Of a stretch of 57,302 bases of DNA, positions 1 to 11,734 are shown in pieces. How positions within the stretch are numbered: the first letter of the stretch is position 1; every line of letters begins with the position of its first letter. The notes beneath the pieces are model-generated. The model was not told the DNA's origin, did not search any database, and worked only from the letters and a program-made list of their open reading frames with translations. Position numbers and translations under genes: made by a program. The stretch lies in contig KV419431.1 in the NCBI GenBank assembly GCA_001630475.1, forward strand, positions 54,845 to 112,146, written 5' to 3'. The DNA comes from Sistotremastrum niveocremeum HHB9708. Taxonomy: Eukaryota > Basidiomycota > Agaricomycetes > Sistotremastrales > Sistotremastraceae.

Positions 1-77
1 CCTTGCTTAGTAAGCAGGTACCTTGCCAGGTATACCTGCGGGTACCTGTTTTTTGCCTGGACTCGTGTTAAACCTTA
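1..77. mobile_element. End of a transposon-like element at the left edge of the array
   Basis: The first 77 bases are dense in the hexamer GGTACC and variants (GGTACCTTGCCAGG, GGTATACCTG, GGGTACCTG), a degenerate subterminal-repeat pattern like that of hAT-type element ends elsewhere in this window. From about position 78 the sequence aligns with the inside of a normal array unit: GCGGGTCTGATTTCAGTGATCTGCGGAGGCG resembles the stretch near 43,535. The array is therefore probably interrupted here by an element whose bulk lies off the window. No target duplication can be tested with one end. Confidence 0.35.
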
Positions 78-1479
78 TGCGGGTCTGATTTCAGTGATCT
101 GCGGAGGCGAATTTCCTCATGATTTTCGTTGAGCTCGAGACCTATAAATTTGTGATTTATGTCGTTCTCTGTGTATGATATTATACCGATCACGACACCT
201 TCGACATCACTTGCCATGCAATTTCCCAACTTCAATCGCTGAATTTTCCAGAGAACATCAACAACAACAAACAAGCTCCCTCGCCGCCAACGACGTCCTC
301 GACGACTGCCTCAACTAGATTCTGTCTCTCAACATCAAGCAAGCTCAAAATTTCTTCCACCAAATCTCTCAGGTCAACTCATTGGACCAACCGGGGAGTA
401 TACATGAACCGAAGAACAATCGTCCGACCCTGAAGAAAATAAGCGCTCAAGCGGCGAACGACATCGAGCTCGAGGCTGCATTCCGACGAAAGTTTGTCTT
501 ACTGTATTGGAAATTCATCTGGATCCTCTGCACTGGCAATCAAACTTTTCTCTCTGGTTACATTTGAACCCGCCGGCATACGTCTCAGTACTCATCCTGG
601 ATCGCTCCAATCAGGGATCGCAACGTTCTCGGTGGCATCGAAGCATCTCCCAGAAAGGCTCCAGCCACTGAAATACCACGACACATCACTCGATCGATTG
701 GAAGACTCACGACAAACCTCAGTGCATCAAACAGCCATTGAATCGATCACAAGTGTAAGTTACAGCCAGCTCGAATGTGGATTTTGAGTGTATGATGACA
801 GGGATGCGAGATGAGCAGCAAAGAGGTCGTTCTTAGAGTTGTGTTTTCGTGGGCTGGAAGCCTGGAACCAGTGCGTCCTGATTTATTTCCAAGCCGTCCG
901 CAATCGCTGACTGACTTGCATCAATCTTTCTGTGCTCAGATTTTATAGACCGGAATCAACTATTCGGTGCTCTCGTAATCGACGGCCAACGGACAGCACG
1001 ATGGCTGTTCTGATTCCGGATCACTTTCTATGACACGAAATTCTTCTTCGGCGAATTTCTTCTGAGAAGACACCCGAAGCCTTTTCTGTTCTCTGCTCAT
1101 CGACTTGCATCGGACTCTCACCAATCCGACTCTCACCAATGCGTTCTCAGCAGCTCATCAGGACTTCAAAGTACGATGATCAAGTCATTCTTCGTCTTTC
1201 CGACCTCAGACCCGCCGTCTTCCATTGTGCTCTCACTATCAATTCGGCTGAAGTTTTCTCATAATTTTGCTCTTCCGCTCGGTACATTTACTCTCTTAGA
1301 CTGTCTATCACTCTGCATAATCAGACGGCGCTTACGTCTCGAATTTACTACTGTCCTTGTATTTCACATTTCTGCGCCAACTTCACAGTAATACATTCAG
1401 TTCGGGTTTTGAAATATGCTGAGAAAATTGTGAAAATATTTGAGCGGATCGACGAGCCGTGCTTGACAGTTGACACCAT
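78..1479. repeat. Intergenic array block downstream of gene A
   Basis: This stretch is 3' of gene A and holds no gene I can support. It belongs to a family of intergenic blocks repeated with many indels downstream of genes A, B, C, D, E, G and H. Landmarks are the box at 433-474 (AATAAGCGCTCAAGCGGCGA and following), a middle part near 660-790 (CACTCGATCGATTGGA, CAGCCAGCTCGA), and a late part near 1168-1215 (GTACGATGATCAAG, TTCTTCGTCTTTCCGACC). Short open frames occur on both strands, but they shift between copies, so I read it as duplicated non-coding or decayed DNA. Confidence 0.6.
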
Positions 1480-4400
1480 TCAGTCTTCTCCATTGGCGTT
1501 CTCTAAAGCTGGCGACTGAGCGAAAACGGCCTGTGAATTTGAAGGGAGTGGTGAATTCAATTCAGACTCGGACGACGCGATCATGGGCGAAGGGTGGGTA
1601 AGGGTGAGCATGGGAATATCAGACTCTGGATTGGGGAAAGTGGCAGGGTCGGAATTGATATCTTCAAGAGCTGCGGAAGGGTTGTCGGCAGAAGGGGTGA
1701 GGAGAGGGTCTGGTTGTGAGGAATCGCTGGGAATCGGGGTTTGAGACGGATAGTGAGATGAAGATGCTGGTTGAAAAGATGTAGAGGCGATTGCGCCGGT
1801 GGGAGGAGAAGAGAAAGAATTGAGTTCTGCGGTCACGGTTAATAGAATGCAGAGGAAAAGACGAGGATGACTCACCAGCTAATAGCTCACCGGCGCGAGA
1901 GCGAGTGACATTGTTCATGGGACACTGATAACCATACTTGTCGCAGAACTCGTAATCAACGCATTGCTCGAGGAATCGCCGGACAGCAGTGGAGTCTGAG
2001 ACTTGTGAGACGCCGAAGGAATTGAGATAGGCGATGATCGTGTCGCTAGTCTCCTTCCAGGTGCCATAATCTGGATGCCGAGAGATGTAGTCGATGAGTG
2101 GGGACAGATCAATGTCAGTCGGAGGAGGAGAGGCAAGAACGGAAAAGACTCGGGAGAGGGAGTATGGACCAAGTCTGGTCTGATCGACCGATTTGACGAA
2201 TTCATTGATTGCGCGTAGAATCTCATGTTTGCGATCCTTGACGACGGATTCGACAACATAAGAGTCGATGATATCTGGATACTGAATGAATGATTTGATG
2301 AGGTCGAGGTGATCGACGTGGGAGAGGATCCGCGTGACGTCATCTCTCTTTCCCTCACGAAGAAGGTAGGAGCAATGTTTCTGCGCCAAGTCAAAGATCC
2401 TCCACCGATCTCCCAAATTCCCCTTGTGTGTATACGAGCACAGAACTTCGGCAATGCATTCCTCAAATGGGAGAGCAGAGAGACCGCGGAGATCGGCGTT
2501 GTTTTCCCACAATGACATGGTCAAGAACTCCTCGCGGAATTCCTGTGGGTAGAATTGGAATTCCAGGAAAGACAGCATCAGTCCCTTTGTCAATCTGGGC
2601 CCCACAGTCTTCCAGTTTTCTCTGGTGTAGGTGACAAAGTGCCTGAAACGGTCTTTGAGCGTCTCCTGGACCCTGACTGATGTGTCTGCAGCGTTCGACC
2701 GACTCGCTGCCTTCTCCACCGGATCCGCCAATCTCCTCCCATTCTCGAACCATTGGATATACGAGAACGATCCCATCGCGCGTTCCAACAACTTTGGATC
2801 GCTCGCTTCCGCAATCAACTCCATGAACGCGCCAATTAACTTCTGCTCATCACTGAGGTTCAACCCAACCCTCCATCTCCTGATCAGCATCCCACACACC
2901 CACAACGGACTACTGATCACCTGAACGGCATAAAGAAGCATCCGCATGCGAAGTGGGATTTCCTTGAATTCTCCCCTCAGGGCGTGGAAGCTTTCAAAGA
3001 CTCGGAATCGATCTCTGACATGAAGTCGTATCCCCCTAGCCTCGTCAAAAACGAATGAAAGGTGATAAGAGTTATTCATCCTCGCCGATAATAGCGTCAT
3101 CAACCCGTCAAAACAGAGGCTCATGCTTCTAACTCCCTGATAAAGCAGCCTGCTGAATGGTCCTCCGAACGGTGACGCTTCGTACAACAACGCATGTGTT
3201 GTCGCTCCGAGCACCACGACCAAGATACCAGAGGAGAGGACGACGCCAACTATCCAGGCTGCAAAGATCCGAGGCGTGCTCTTCTCAAACGATCCGCTGA
3301 GATTCAGAATCTGATATAGCAGGCCAGTCATGAAGAGGCCGATCGACCAGAGAAGCAGGATGTGAAGTCCTTCGACAAGATAGCCCAGCCAGCGCTTAGC
3401 AAGATCTTCTCGAGCGATATGACGGAGTAGTCGTTCTTTGTAAGTGTTGCCGAGCGGTCTGGTGGTCAACTTGCTCATCCATTGACGCCCGAGCACTGAT
3501 AGCACAGCGTTCAGGATCTAATACTTGATCAATATCTCCCGTCCTTCCTTTTTTTATGGAATCAACTGACAGCAACGATGAGCGCCAAGGAATACAGAAT
3601 AAAAACATCTTGCGCTGATGTTTTGGGCACAGGGGGTGGAGAATCGGTCGGATTTCCGGGGGAGTTATTGGAGGAGGGGAAGAGATTCTGTGTAGCGGGG
3701 ACGACAAACGCGGTGAGAACGGCAGAGAATAGAGCAATCTGAAATATGATCGTCACCAACCAGTCTGCGTATTATAGATGAATCGCACTCACGAATACTA
3801 GAGAAACATCCATTCTTTTTATCCACTCGTCAACTTCCTCTTTCGTCCGAGCCATCGCTATCTCGAACAAAGCCGTGCACGTCGATTCGTCCTCCATAGG
3901 TTTCAAATCGTACGGTTGGTCATCTAGCATCAACAATGACAATAAGTTCCTTGAACTATCCTCCGATAAAAAACTGACCCTTGATTGCATCTCTGATCAA
4001 AAGGTCGAATTTCTTTCCGTGGTCTACCAACGTGTCTTTCACAGACTGCAAAATGTCGCGCAGCGTCATGATGGTCTCAGATACGGAATCCTTCGACGGG
4101 GTCTCCACTGGCGCTTCACCGTCAACGGTCCCTATACCGCCGATCTCGTGGATTTCAGTAGGGTCATCTTGTAGACCCAAGGTGCCTTCCTGCTGAAAAA
4201 TTTTGGCCGTGGTTCCATTGTCTGCGAGATCTACCGCTGGCTTTTCAAGGCTCGGTTCCTGAGACCCGGGGTGAGGTTGGACTTCACGAACTGGAGCGAC
4301 GGTGGCTTGGGAGTGCGACATGACAGAACCCGTATCACTCGTCCCTTCTTGAGGAGCACGAAGTTTTGAGATATCGGCTGCTGCTTTCACAACAATACAC

Positions 4401-4688
4401 GAATGGATTCAACGAACCTTGCGACTTATTCGTAAGCAACGCGGCCATTGTCTCCTGTTGCACATTGAGCGCTCGTCTCATGTCCTTCATCACCTCCCGC
4501 TGCTCCTCCAACATAAGATTCTGCCTTTCCGACGTGGCATTTTGGTCTTCGATCAACTTGATCAGTCGATTAAACAAGGGAGTGTCGAAAAGATCGGCCG
4601 ACGCCCCGAAACTAGGTGTCTGAGGTGTGGGAGTGGCTTGAGGTGTGTGTGGAATATTGGGCTCGGGGGGATCTGGATGAGTGGACAT
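1480..4688 (-). CDS. DUF6535-family multi-pass membrane protein, copy A
   Basis: Predicted exons on the minus strand are 4688-4418, 4347-3979, 3923-3793, 3738-3571, 3517-1876 and 1826-1480. They stay in phase and give about 975 aa. Exon 1 carries DTPLFNRLIKLIEDQNATS and a charged helix. Exon 2 ends HGKKFDLLIRDAIKG. Exons 3-5 carry the DUF6535 domain: a Cys/Glu-rich lead (DESTCTALFEIA, EEVDEWIKRMDVSLVF), a membrane segment IALFSAVLTAFVVPATQNLF, a second ending in VLGRQWMSKL, then two more (LHILLLWSIGLFMTGLLYQ and IFAAWIVGVVLSSGILVVVL). A possible fifth lies near LLYAVQVISSPLWV. The rest is soluble and helical. The last exon is Ser/Pro-rich and ends SPALENANGED. The family is known only as a domain of unknown function. 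Exon 2's acceptor is the least certain junction. The 3' 708 bp are identical to copy B. Confidence 0.85.
1675..2382. repeat. 708-bp perfect repeat shared with copy B (gene-conversion tract, copy A side)
   Basis: Every base from 1675 to 2382 matches 8217-8924 (constant offset 6542), checked line by line. The tract runs through the end of the long exon, the 49-nt last intron and the start of the tail exon. Immediately outside it the two genes differ at many positions. Silent sites and the intron are identical, which points to recent conversion or unequal exchange rather than protein-level constraint. Confidence 0.95.
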
Positions 4689-4805
4689 GACGGACGAGCG
4701 GGGAACACGAGCACTGGTACGACTCGGAGGGATGGGAGAGGGGGCTCGAGAGGACGTGGCACCATCTGCTCGCAGCGGTATTATGAAGGCCGCGGTGAGG
4801 CCACT

Positions 4806-4853
4806 ATGTTACCGTTGCCTCATGTGTCGCTTCTGTAGGGTTCTTTGGCCAAT
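4806..4853 (-). promoter_or_regulatory. Shared upstream regulatory block, copy A
   Basis: About 118 bp upstream of the copy A start codon lies ATGTTACCGTTGCCTCATG (4806-4824, plus-strand reading). It is a two-mismatch version of the palindrome ATGGTACCAT followed by GCCTCATG, found in front of most array genes. A CCAAT box follows at 4849-4853. Conservation across paralogs whose surroundings have drifted suggests a transcription-factor site. Direct evidence of binding is absent. Confidence 0.5.
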
Positions 4854-4887
4854 GGCGTTGTTTTCGTCGAGCGTCTTGTCCGACGAG

Positions 4888-5160
4888 CACAGCCTTGGTG
4901 TGAACCGTGCCTCGAGGTGCGATAGATATCTGAGATAGCGAAAGAAATTGTTTGAGTCTATAGAATATCATGTGTGAGTCGGACGCACCTTGTCCAAGAG
5001 ATTTGAAAGAGGTCTCAGTTGGAAAGATTTTGCTTCCGTTGGAGCCTGAGAAGCGCGTGCCTGGAAAAACGTTCCCACGCTTCTGCTCGTCGTTCTTCAC
5101 GATGAGCGATATCCATAGGTTGGATGTTCTGCGCTTGCACGACTTCTTCAAGTGATTTTA
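4888..5160 (-). other. Conserved 5' leader block with exon-like splice sites, copy A
   Basis: The block starts with CACAGCCTTGGTGTGAA at 4888 and extends upstream. Equivalents precede copies B, D and G. On the minus strand each has a short segment with splice-like edges: an acceptor-like CACCAAG before GCTGTGCTCGT, and a donor CAAG/GTGCGTCC after a short open stretch (TETSFKSLGQG in A). Further upstream a start-like ATGAAATGGCAGAGCATCCA is present in B and D. It could be a spliced 5' untranslated leader, or a remnant of a small upstream gene. Frames are not kept in all copies. Confidence 0.35.
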
Positions 5161-5209
5161 CTCTGGATTGTGATCAAAGAGATTTCCCGCTTATTGGACA
5201 TCGATAAGA

Positions 5210-5742
5210 GTGACATGGCTTCTAAATGTTTCGGATGACGTTGACGGGCTGCTGGTGAGTCGACGTTACACGGATATCTTGGAAAGATTCAGGTCACTTT
5301 TTCTCCCATTCATATCAGAGGAATCTCTATCTCGAGATGACCTACGACTGTCCATCAAATCGTCTAGTTTGTTAACAAGACGCGTCCTGTCCCACCGCGC
5401 CATCCTCATCTGCCAAATCTGACGTGGACCTTGATTCGAGCTCTTCAACGTTTTGGATCTTGCATTGCGGATATGCGAGGACATTGACCACTTGGCAGAA
5501 GATATAAGGAGACCAAATTCGAACGGATGTCGGTTTCGGTTATCACGAGAGCTCAGGATGGGATATATCGGTCTACTGCCAGGTGCGTCCTCTGTGCTCT
5601 TTTCTCTCGTTTGAGACCTGACAAGTCACATCACCAACAGCATATGCGGAGCCGCTTCTGTAAGACTCGTTTGCCATTCGGATGATTCACATCTGCATCG
5701 TGATTTACGTCGACATCAAAATCTTCAAGTTATGCTCAGAGA
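5210..5742 (+). pseudogene. Decayed plus-strand gene remnant with one recognisable intron, unit A
   Basis: Related blocks occur upstream of A, B, D and G. All keep an intron-like stretch running from GGTGCG to CATCACCAACAG (about 5582-5640 here) with similar flanks: GAACGGATGTCGGTTTCGG before and a VCHS-coding stretch after. Copy B keeps the longest frame after the intron, with CHSYGPIYAGRNS. In unit A the frame breaks after that point. The product is not recognised. The tail of this block overlaps a minus-strand remnant, so the coding strand of the shared part is uncertain. Confidence 0.35.
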
Positions 5743-6320
5743 TTATTTACGCATTCCAATCTGCTTCATCAAGCTTTTGACCAGGACATAGCCCTCTGAA
5801 TTGCCAACTTCTGTGCTCAGGTACCCCCCTCGTCCCACGAGAGTCTGATAAGCGCCATCCAGTCTCGATGGTTCATTACCACCTCCTCGACTTTCCGCCA
5901 GAAAGATCGCGATATTAGTCCCGCTTCTCTTTCCCTCTTTCCTCCTAACACCGTTAACTTCATGTCTCAGAAGCCTTGGAGCACTATGAAACAAAGGTAC
6001 TCTGCGACACCTCCCCGAAGCATCATCGATTCACGCCATTGACGGATCATCTCCTTCGCAAATGCCAAAGAAGCGTTGTTCTCCTGTCGTGCAATTATTC
6101 CCGGCGAAGAACTTGATACATTGTCCTTCCGTCCGTCATCTTTGGAAAACGTGGCGCGCTCGTATCTGGACCTATCTCTCATCTGACGAAAGCGGAAGCC
6201 GAAAGTCAGCTCAATACATTCAATACGTTCTAGCGGTCTCATTTCTTGGCGAATCGACCGTCCTTCTGCGCTTCGATGGAATCTGTGTCGGCCAAGAAAT
6301 CGCTTCGTCGAATATTCTGT
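5743..6320 (-). pseudogene. Remnant of an unknown small gene, unit A
   Basis: Minus-strand frames here align in protein space with blocks upstream of B, D and G. Landmarks in order are DEAISWP, FRFRQMRDRSRYERATFSKDDGR, ENNASLAF, MIRQW, then after an intron-like break FLAESRGGG and RLDGAYQTLVGRGG. The frame is interrupted between the parts, and the splice donor expected after VLQGF is not a GT, so this copy is probably dead. I do not recognise the family. Agreement of frame between copies argues that a real protein-coding gene was once part of the duplicated unit. Confidence 0.4.
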
Positions 6321-8021
6321 AAACGTGCATAGCTCTCCTCAGAATCACCTCAGTCTTCGAATCAAGATTTTCTTGCACTATACCTCCACCTTGAGCAATG
6401 GATTCTTATCCTTTGTGTCGGCATGGACTCACTGCTTCAGCGCAACCAACTTCTGTATCTTCGAAGACAGACCAAGAGCCAGCGCAAATCAAGATACTGC
6501 TGTGATACAAGTCTGGCGACACGCTGAGTACGTTCATTCGTTATTGAACCGGACACCAATTCACAAATATGGAGAGCTAGATCGAGAATCGAGGGATGGC
6601 ACGGTTCGTATTGTTTTCATGTGGGATACGGAGCCATAATTTTTCGAGGATGATTTTTGGTGACTGCGAACTTGGCCGTTTCTCAGTGCTCATAATATCC
6701 TTGCCTGTGTAATTCGATCGTATACCAAACACGACATCTCTCAAACTACTTGTGAAGGATATTCTCTCTCCATCGCTCGATTTACCAGAGGCACCGACAA
6801 AGCTAAACAAGCTCCCTCGAGATCGTCGACGGCGACGGCCTCAGCCAGATCGTTTCTCTCAATATCAATCAAGGCCAAAAATTCTTCCATCAATTCTCTC
6901 AGGTCAACTCATCGGACGAACCGGGGGATCGCTTATGATCATATGAACCGAAGAACAAGTGTCCGAGACGGAGAAAATAAGCGCCCAAGCGGCGAACGAC
7001 ATCGAGCTCAAGATCTCGTCTTGACAGTACTGGAATTCAAATTTCAAGATGGAGCCAATTTTTGACCAGCGAGTGTCTTGCTATCTTGGAAAAATAATCT
7101 GGATATTCTCTGGCGAGCGATCTTTTCTCTCCGCTTACATTCGAACTCGCCGGCTCGCGTTTCTCGTATCCGTCCAGGATATTCAAGATCAGGACTCGCA
7201 CAGCTGTTGGTGTCATTCAAGTTTTTCCCAGGATGGACTCGGCTTCTGAAACACCACGCTACATCACTCGATCGATTAGAGGACTGGCGGCAAAACTCAG
7301 TGCATCAAACAGCCGCTGATTCGAAAAATTACAGCCAGCTCGAGTGTGGATCTTGGGCGTGCGATGGCAGGGATGCGAGACGAGCAGTAAAGAGGTTGAT
7401 TTTAGAGGAGTGTTTTTGTGGGCTGGAAGCCTGGAACCAGTGCGTCTTGATTTATTTCACCGCCGGTCTCAATCGCCGATTGACTTGCATCTATTTTTCT
7501 GTACTCAGTCTGATAGACCCGAATCAACGCTCCGGTACTCTCGTAGTCAACGGAGAACTGACAGCCCGATGGCTGTTACTCTGGCACGAAATTCTTCTTT
7601 GCCGAAATTATTCTTGAGAAGATACTCAATCTCTTTTGTGTTATTGGGCATTTATCGACTTGCATCATACCCTCACCGACCCGTATTCAGCTGCTCACCG
7701 GGACTCAAAGAAGTACGATGATCAGACCAGTCTTCGTCTTCCCGGTCTCAGGCACGACGTCTTCCATTACGACCTCACTCTGTACTCACTTCCCAATTGC
7801 CTGAATTTTCGTCTTTTTCTTTGTCATCCGCTCTCTACATTCACTCTCTCGGACTTTCTGTCGTTCTCATTGGTCAAAGACGGTGTTTGTCTCGACTTTA
7901 AACTGCTGTATTTCGCGGTAGTGAAATACACAATAATGGGACTATTTCGGCATTTGAAGTATGGTTCATGTACGAAAGTCGTCAAAATTGTTAAGCAAAA
8001 CGATGAGCCGAGCTAGACACG
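6321..8021. repeat. Intergenic array block between unit A remnants and gene B
   Basis: This is the repeated 3' intergenic block of the array. Around 6460-6530 is a stretch (GCGCAAATCAAGATACTGCTGTGATACAAGTCTGGCGACACGC) that recurs near 13,045, 19,290 and 43,410 and could encode the peptide VWRHAE in one frame. The AATAAGCGCCCAAGCGGCGA box is at 6971-7013. A late conserved part with GAAGTACGATGATCAGA lies near 7708. A 179-codon frame at 7078-7617 (plus) is not kept in sister blocks, so I do not call it a gene. Confidence 0.5.
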
Positions 8022-11000
8022 TCAGTCTTCTCTGTCGGCATTCTCTAAAGCTGGCGACTGAGCAAAAACGGCCTGGGAATCTGAACGGAGGGGTGGATCG
8101 GATTGAGACTCGGAGGACGAGATAACGGGTGGGGGACGATTGAGAGCAGTCAAGGGAATATCAGAGCCTGGGTCAGCGAAAGGGTTAATGCTAGGATTGA
8201 TATTTTCTGGAGCTAAGGAAGGGTTGTCGGCAGAAGGGGTGAGGAGAGGGTCTGGTTGTGAGGAATCGCTGGGAATCGGGGTTTGAGACGGATAGTGAGA
8301 TGAAGATGCTGGTTGAAAAGATGTAGAGGCGATTGCGCCGGTGGGAGGAGAAGAGAAAGAATTGAGTTCTGCGGTCACGGTTAATAGAATGCAGAGGAAA
8401 AGACGAGGATGACTCACCAGCTAATAGCTCACCGGCGCGAGAGCGAGTGACATTGTTCATGGGACACTGATAACCATACTTGTCGCAGAACTCGTAATCA
8501 ACGCATTGCTCGAGGAATCGCCGGACAGCAGTGGAGTCTGAGACTTGTGAGACGCCGAAGGAATTGAGATAGGCGATGATCGTGTCGCTAGTCTCCTTCC
8601 AGGTGCCATAATCTGGATGCCGAGAGATGTAGTCGATGAGTGGGGACAGATCAATGTCAGTCGGAGGAGGAGAGGCAAGAACGGAAAAGACTCGGGAGAG
8701 GGAGTATGGACCAAGTCTGGTCTGATCGACCGATTTGACGAATTCATTGATTGCGCGTAGAATCTCATGTTTGCGATCCTTGACGACGGATTCGACAACA
8801 TAAGAGTCGATGATATCTGGATACTGAATGAATGATTTGATGAGGTCGAGGTGATCGACGTGGGAGAGGATCCGCGTGACGTCATCTCTCTTTCCCTCAC
8901 GAAGAAGGTAGGAGCAATGTTTCTCCGCCAAGTAAAAGATTGTCTGGCGATCTCCCAACTTCCCCTCGTGGTTATACGAGCACAACACACGGGCGACGCA
9001 TTCCTCCAATGGGAGAAGAGCGAGAGGACGGAGATCGGTGTTGTCTGCTCTGAATGACGCGTAGTAGACCTCAGCGATGAATCGGTCGGCTAAAGGACAG
9101 ACGCTGGCAAGGACTTGGATCTGCTTCGGAGTGATCTCCTTTGATTTTTCGTTCTGATACCTGACAAACTGAGTCATCCGCGCGCTGAGTGTCTCACGCA
9201 CTCGGACTGAGGTATCCGTTGCCGTCAGTCGATTCCACGTCTTCTTTAACTGATCTGCAGTTCCCTCCCCATTCTTGAACCACTCGACATACGAGAATGA
9301 TCCTACCGCTCGTTCCAATAACTTTGGGTCGCTCGCTTCCGCTATCAAGTCCATGAACGCGCCAACCAGCTTTCCTTTCTTCTCCGTATCAAATTTCACT
9401 CTCCACTCCTCAATCAAGAAACACGACAACCACATGGGAATCATTGTCAGAAATACCAGCACGGCTATCATAAAGTCCCAGGGTATCCAACCGATACGTG
9501 CCTTCAACCATCCGCTCCAATCCTCGAACAGCAGGGCTGCCACTGTGTCAAAGAGTTTGCTTAGCAGCTTGATGATTTTGATAAGGAGCTTGCTGAACGG
9601 CCCTCCAAACGGCGAAACTTCATAGAGTAGGGCATGTATCGTCGCTGCCGCTACCACTGCAAGGATAACCGAAGAAAACGAGAGTCCGACTTTCCATGCG
9701 ATTAGCAACCTAGGTGCGTCTTCATTGAACGACCCTGCTAAATTTCGAAGTTGATATAGCAGGGCTGTCATGAATAGTCCAATAGATCCTAGAAGGATAA
9801 TGTGGAGGCCCTCGACGAGGATCCTCAGCCACCGTTTGGCCAATGCTTCGCGAGCCAGATGGCGCAGTAGCCGTTCCCTGTAAGTCGAACCCTCTGGCCG
9901 TGTCGTCAGTTTGCTCATCCATTGACGGCCGAGCACAGAGAGTACAGCGTCAAGGATCTGAACCGTAATCAGTCATTCAGTCCTGTTCTTTGAGAAAATC
10001 GCGAGATGCAGCACCGATAAGATAAGCGCCAGATAGAAGAGAATGCATACGTTCTGTGCCGAGATATCTGGCAGCGGAGGTGGGACATTTGTTGTGCTAT
10101 CGGGATTACTGGAAGACGGAGAGAGGGCTTGGACGGCCGGAACGAGAAATGCGGTGAGCACGGCCGAGAATAACGCAATCTAGTATGTTAATCGTCATAT
10201 CCACGTTTCGTTCCCTTTCAGATCAACATAACTCACAAAGACCAGCGACACATCCATCCTTTTTACCCATTCATCTACTTCTTCTTTCGTTCTCGCCATC
10301 GCTATCTCGAATAGCGCAGTACACGTTGATTCATCCTCCATCGGCTTCAAATCGTATGGCTGATCATCTGGATTCACCATACAAACTCATGTTCAGTGTA
10401 CCTCAGAATATCTTGAATGAAATCTCGTACCTTTTATTGCATCCCTGATCAACACATCAAACTTCTTTCCGTGGTCGACTAGCGTTTCTTTTATGTTCTT
10501 CATCATGTCGTGCAGCATCATGACTGCCTCATGGAAAGGATCTTTTGAAGATTCCTCCGCCAGAGCTTCGGCGACTGCTTCATCGAGTGCTTCCCCGTTA
10601 TCAACCTGGCGACTTGCGGCCGGATCCTCTGGGGGACTCGAAGCCTGATCGTCTCGAACAATATCGGCATGCGAAGTATCATTCGCAATATTATGAAGTG
10701 ATATAGGGCTACCGAGAGTTGGTTCCTGGGTGCTTTGAGTCGTATGAGGTTCGATTACGCCAATGTGAGACTCCAAGGCGGCTTGAGATGTTTGTATATT
10801 TGGCTGGACGGGATGCGATTCTCTCTTTGTTTCTGTATGATCACTTACATCTCAGCTTCTCATTATACAGCATCAGACGAAAGAGAAACCGCGCACCTGC
10901 CGATTTCGTTGTGAGCAACGCAACCATCGTCTCCCGCTGTTCCTCAAACGCCCTCCTCATATCCTTCATCACTTCTCGCTGATCTTCCATGACCTTGTGC

Positions 11001-11206
11001 TGTTCTTCTATCATCACATTCTGCTTTTCCAGAGCCTCTCGTTGCGCCAGTGATGTCGCATTTTGGTCCTCAATCAGTTTTATGAGGCGATTGAACGTCG
11101 GTGTATCGAAGGGATCAGCCGCCGCAGCCGGATTGGGTATGTGAAAGCTGAAGATTGGAGGATTGACTGGAATAGCCGGATCGGGAGGTACAGGAGGTGG
11201 AGACAT
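8022..11206 (-). CDS. DUF6535-family multi-pass membrane protein, copy B
   Basis: Predicted exons are 11206-10897, 10781-10431, 10367-10237, 10179-10015, 9957-8418 and 8368-8022. They stay in phase and give about 947 aa. Exon 1 has DPFDTPTFNRLIKLIEDQNATS and a glutamine/glutamate-rich helix likely to form a coiled coil. Exon 2 ends HGKKFDVLIRDAIKG. The DUF6535 part has IALFSAVLTAFLVPAVQ, VLGRQWMSKL and HIILLGSIGLFMTALLYQL. A further segment WDFMIAVLVFLTMIPMWL resembles copies D and G, not A. The region after ATDTSVRVRETL (EKSKEITPKQIQVLASVCPL) matches copy E, while the 3' 708 bp are identical to A, so the gene is a mosaic. It ends SPALENADRED. Function is unknown; a membrane location is inferred. 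Confidence 0.85.
8217..8924. repeat. 708-bp perfect repeat shared with copy A (gene-conversion tract, copy B side)
   Basis: Partner of 1675-2382, with no mismatch or indel. The first differing base on the left is at 8216 (A against C at 1674) and on the right at 8925 (C against G at 2383). Beyond these points the two genes diverge quickly. Confidence 0.95.
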
Positions 11207-11318
11207 GGTGGACGATGAGTCGAAGTAGCAGATGTGGAGGGAGAAGGGAGACGGGGTTCAAGAGAAGGTGTCAGCATTTGCTTGCACTGAGTATTATGAA
11301 GGCCGCGGTGAGGCCACT

Positions 11319-11366
11319 ATGTTACCATCGCCTCATGTGTCGCTTCTGTAGGGTTCTTTGGCCAAT
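11319..11366 (-). promoter_or_regulatory. Shared upstream regulatory block, copy B
   Basis: ATGTTACCATCGCCTCATG at 11319-11337 is one mismatch from the palindrome ATGGTACCAT plus GCCTCATG. It lies 113 bp upstream of the start. A CCAAT box is at 11362-11366. Confidence 0.5.
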
Positions 11367-11400
11367 AGCGTTGTTTTCGTCCAGCGTCTTGTCCGACGAG

Positions 11401-11675
11401 CACAGCCTTGGTGTGAACCGTGCCTCGAGGTGCGATAGATATCTGAGATAGCAAAAGAAATTGTTTGAGTCTATATAATATCATGTGTGAGTTGGACACA
11501 CCTTGCTCCAAGGATTTGAACGAGGTTTCAGTTGGAAAGAATTTGCTTCCGTTCGAGGTCGAAGCTGTCGAAGCCAAGGTCGAAACGCGTACCTGAAATG
11601 TTCTCACGCTTCTGCTCGTCCTCACTATCAGTGACGTCTATAGGTTGGATGCTCTGCCATTTCATGATTCCTGCG
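11401..11675 (-). other. Conserved 5' leader block, copy B
   Basis: Begins CACAGCCTTGGTGTGAA at 11401 and resembles the block upstream of copy A closely. On the minus strand the distal end reads as an ATG-started exon (MKWQSIQPIDVTDSEDEQ) followed by a GTACGC donor, making this the best candidate for a spliced leader exon or small upstream gene. Sister copies A, D and G have GCACGC at the same donor. Confidence 0.35.
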
Positions 11676-11734
11676 AGTGATATCAGTCTGTGTTGACATC
11701 AAAGAGAGCTTCTCGGTTATTGGATGTCGACAAG

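Noticed and set aside
1664-3505. Treating the 613-codon frame of copy A as a complete gene
   Set aside because: Its ATG is an internal Met after VLGRQW, its start cuts the DUF6535 domain, and clear GT-AG introns connect it to upstream and tail exons shared by all copies.
4419-4838. 139-codon plus-strand frame over the copy A start
   Set aside because: Antisense shadow of exon 1 and the promoter; no such frame in other copies.
7078-7617. 179-codon plus-strand open frame
   Set aside because: It lies in the repeated intergenic block. Sister blocks at 26.7-27.3, 37.4-37.9 and 44.0-44.5 kb have frame-breaking indels, so the length looks accidental.
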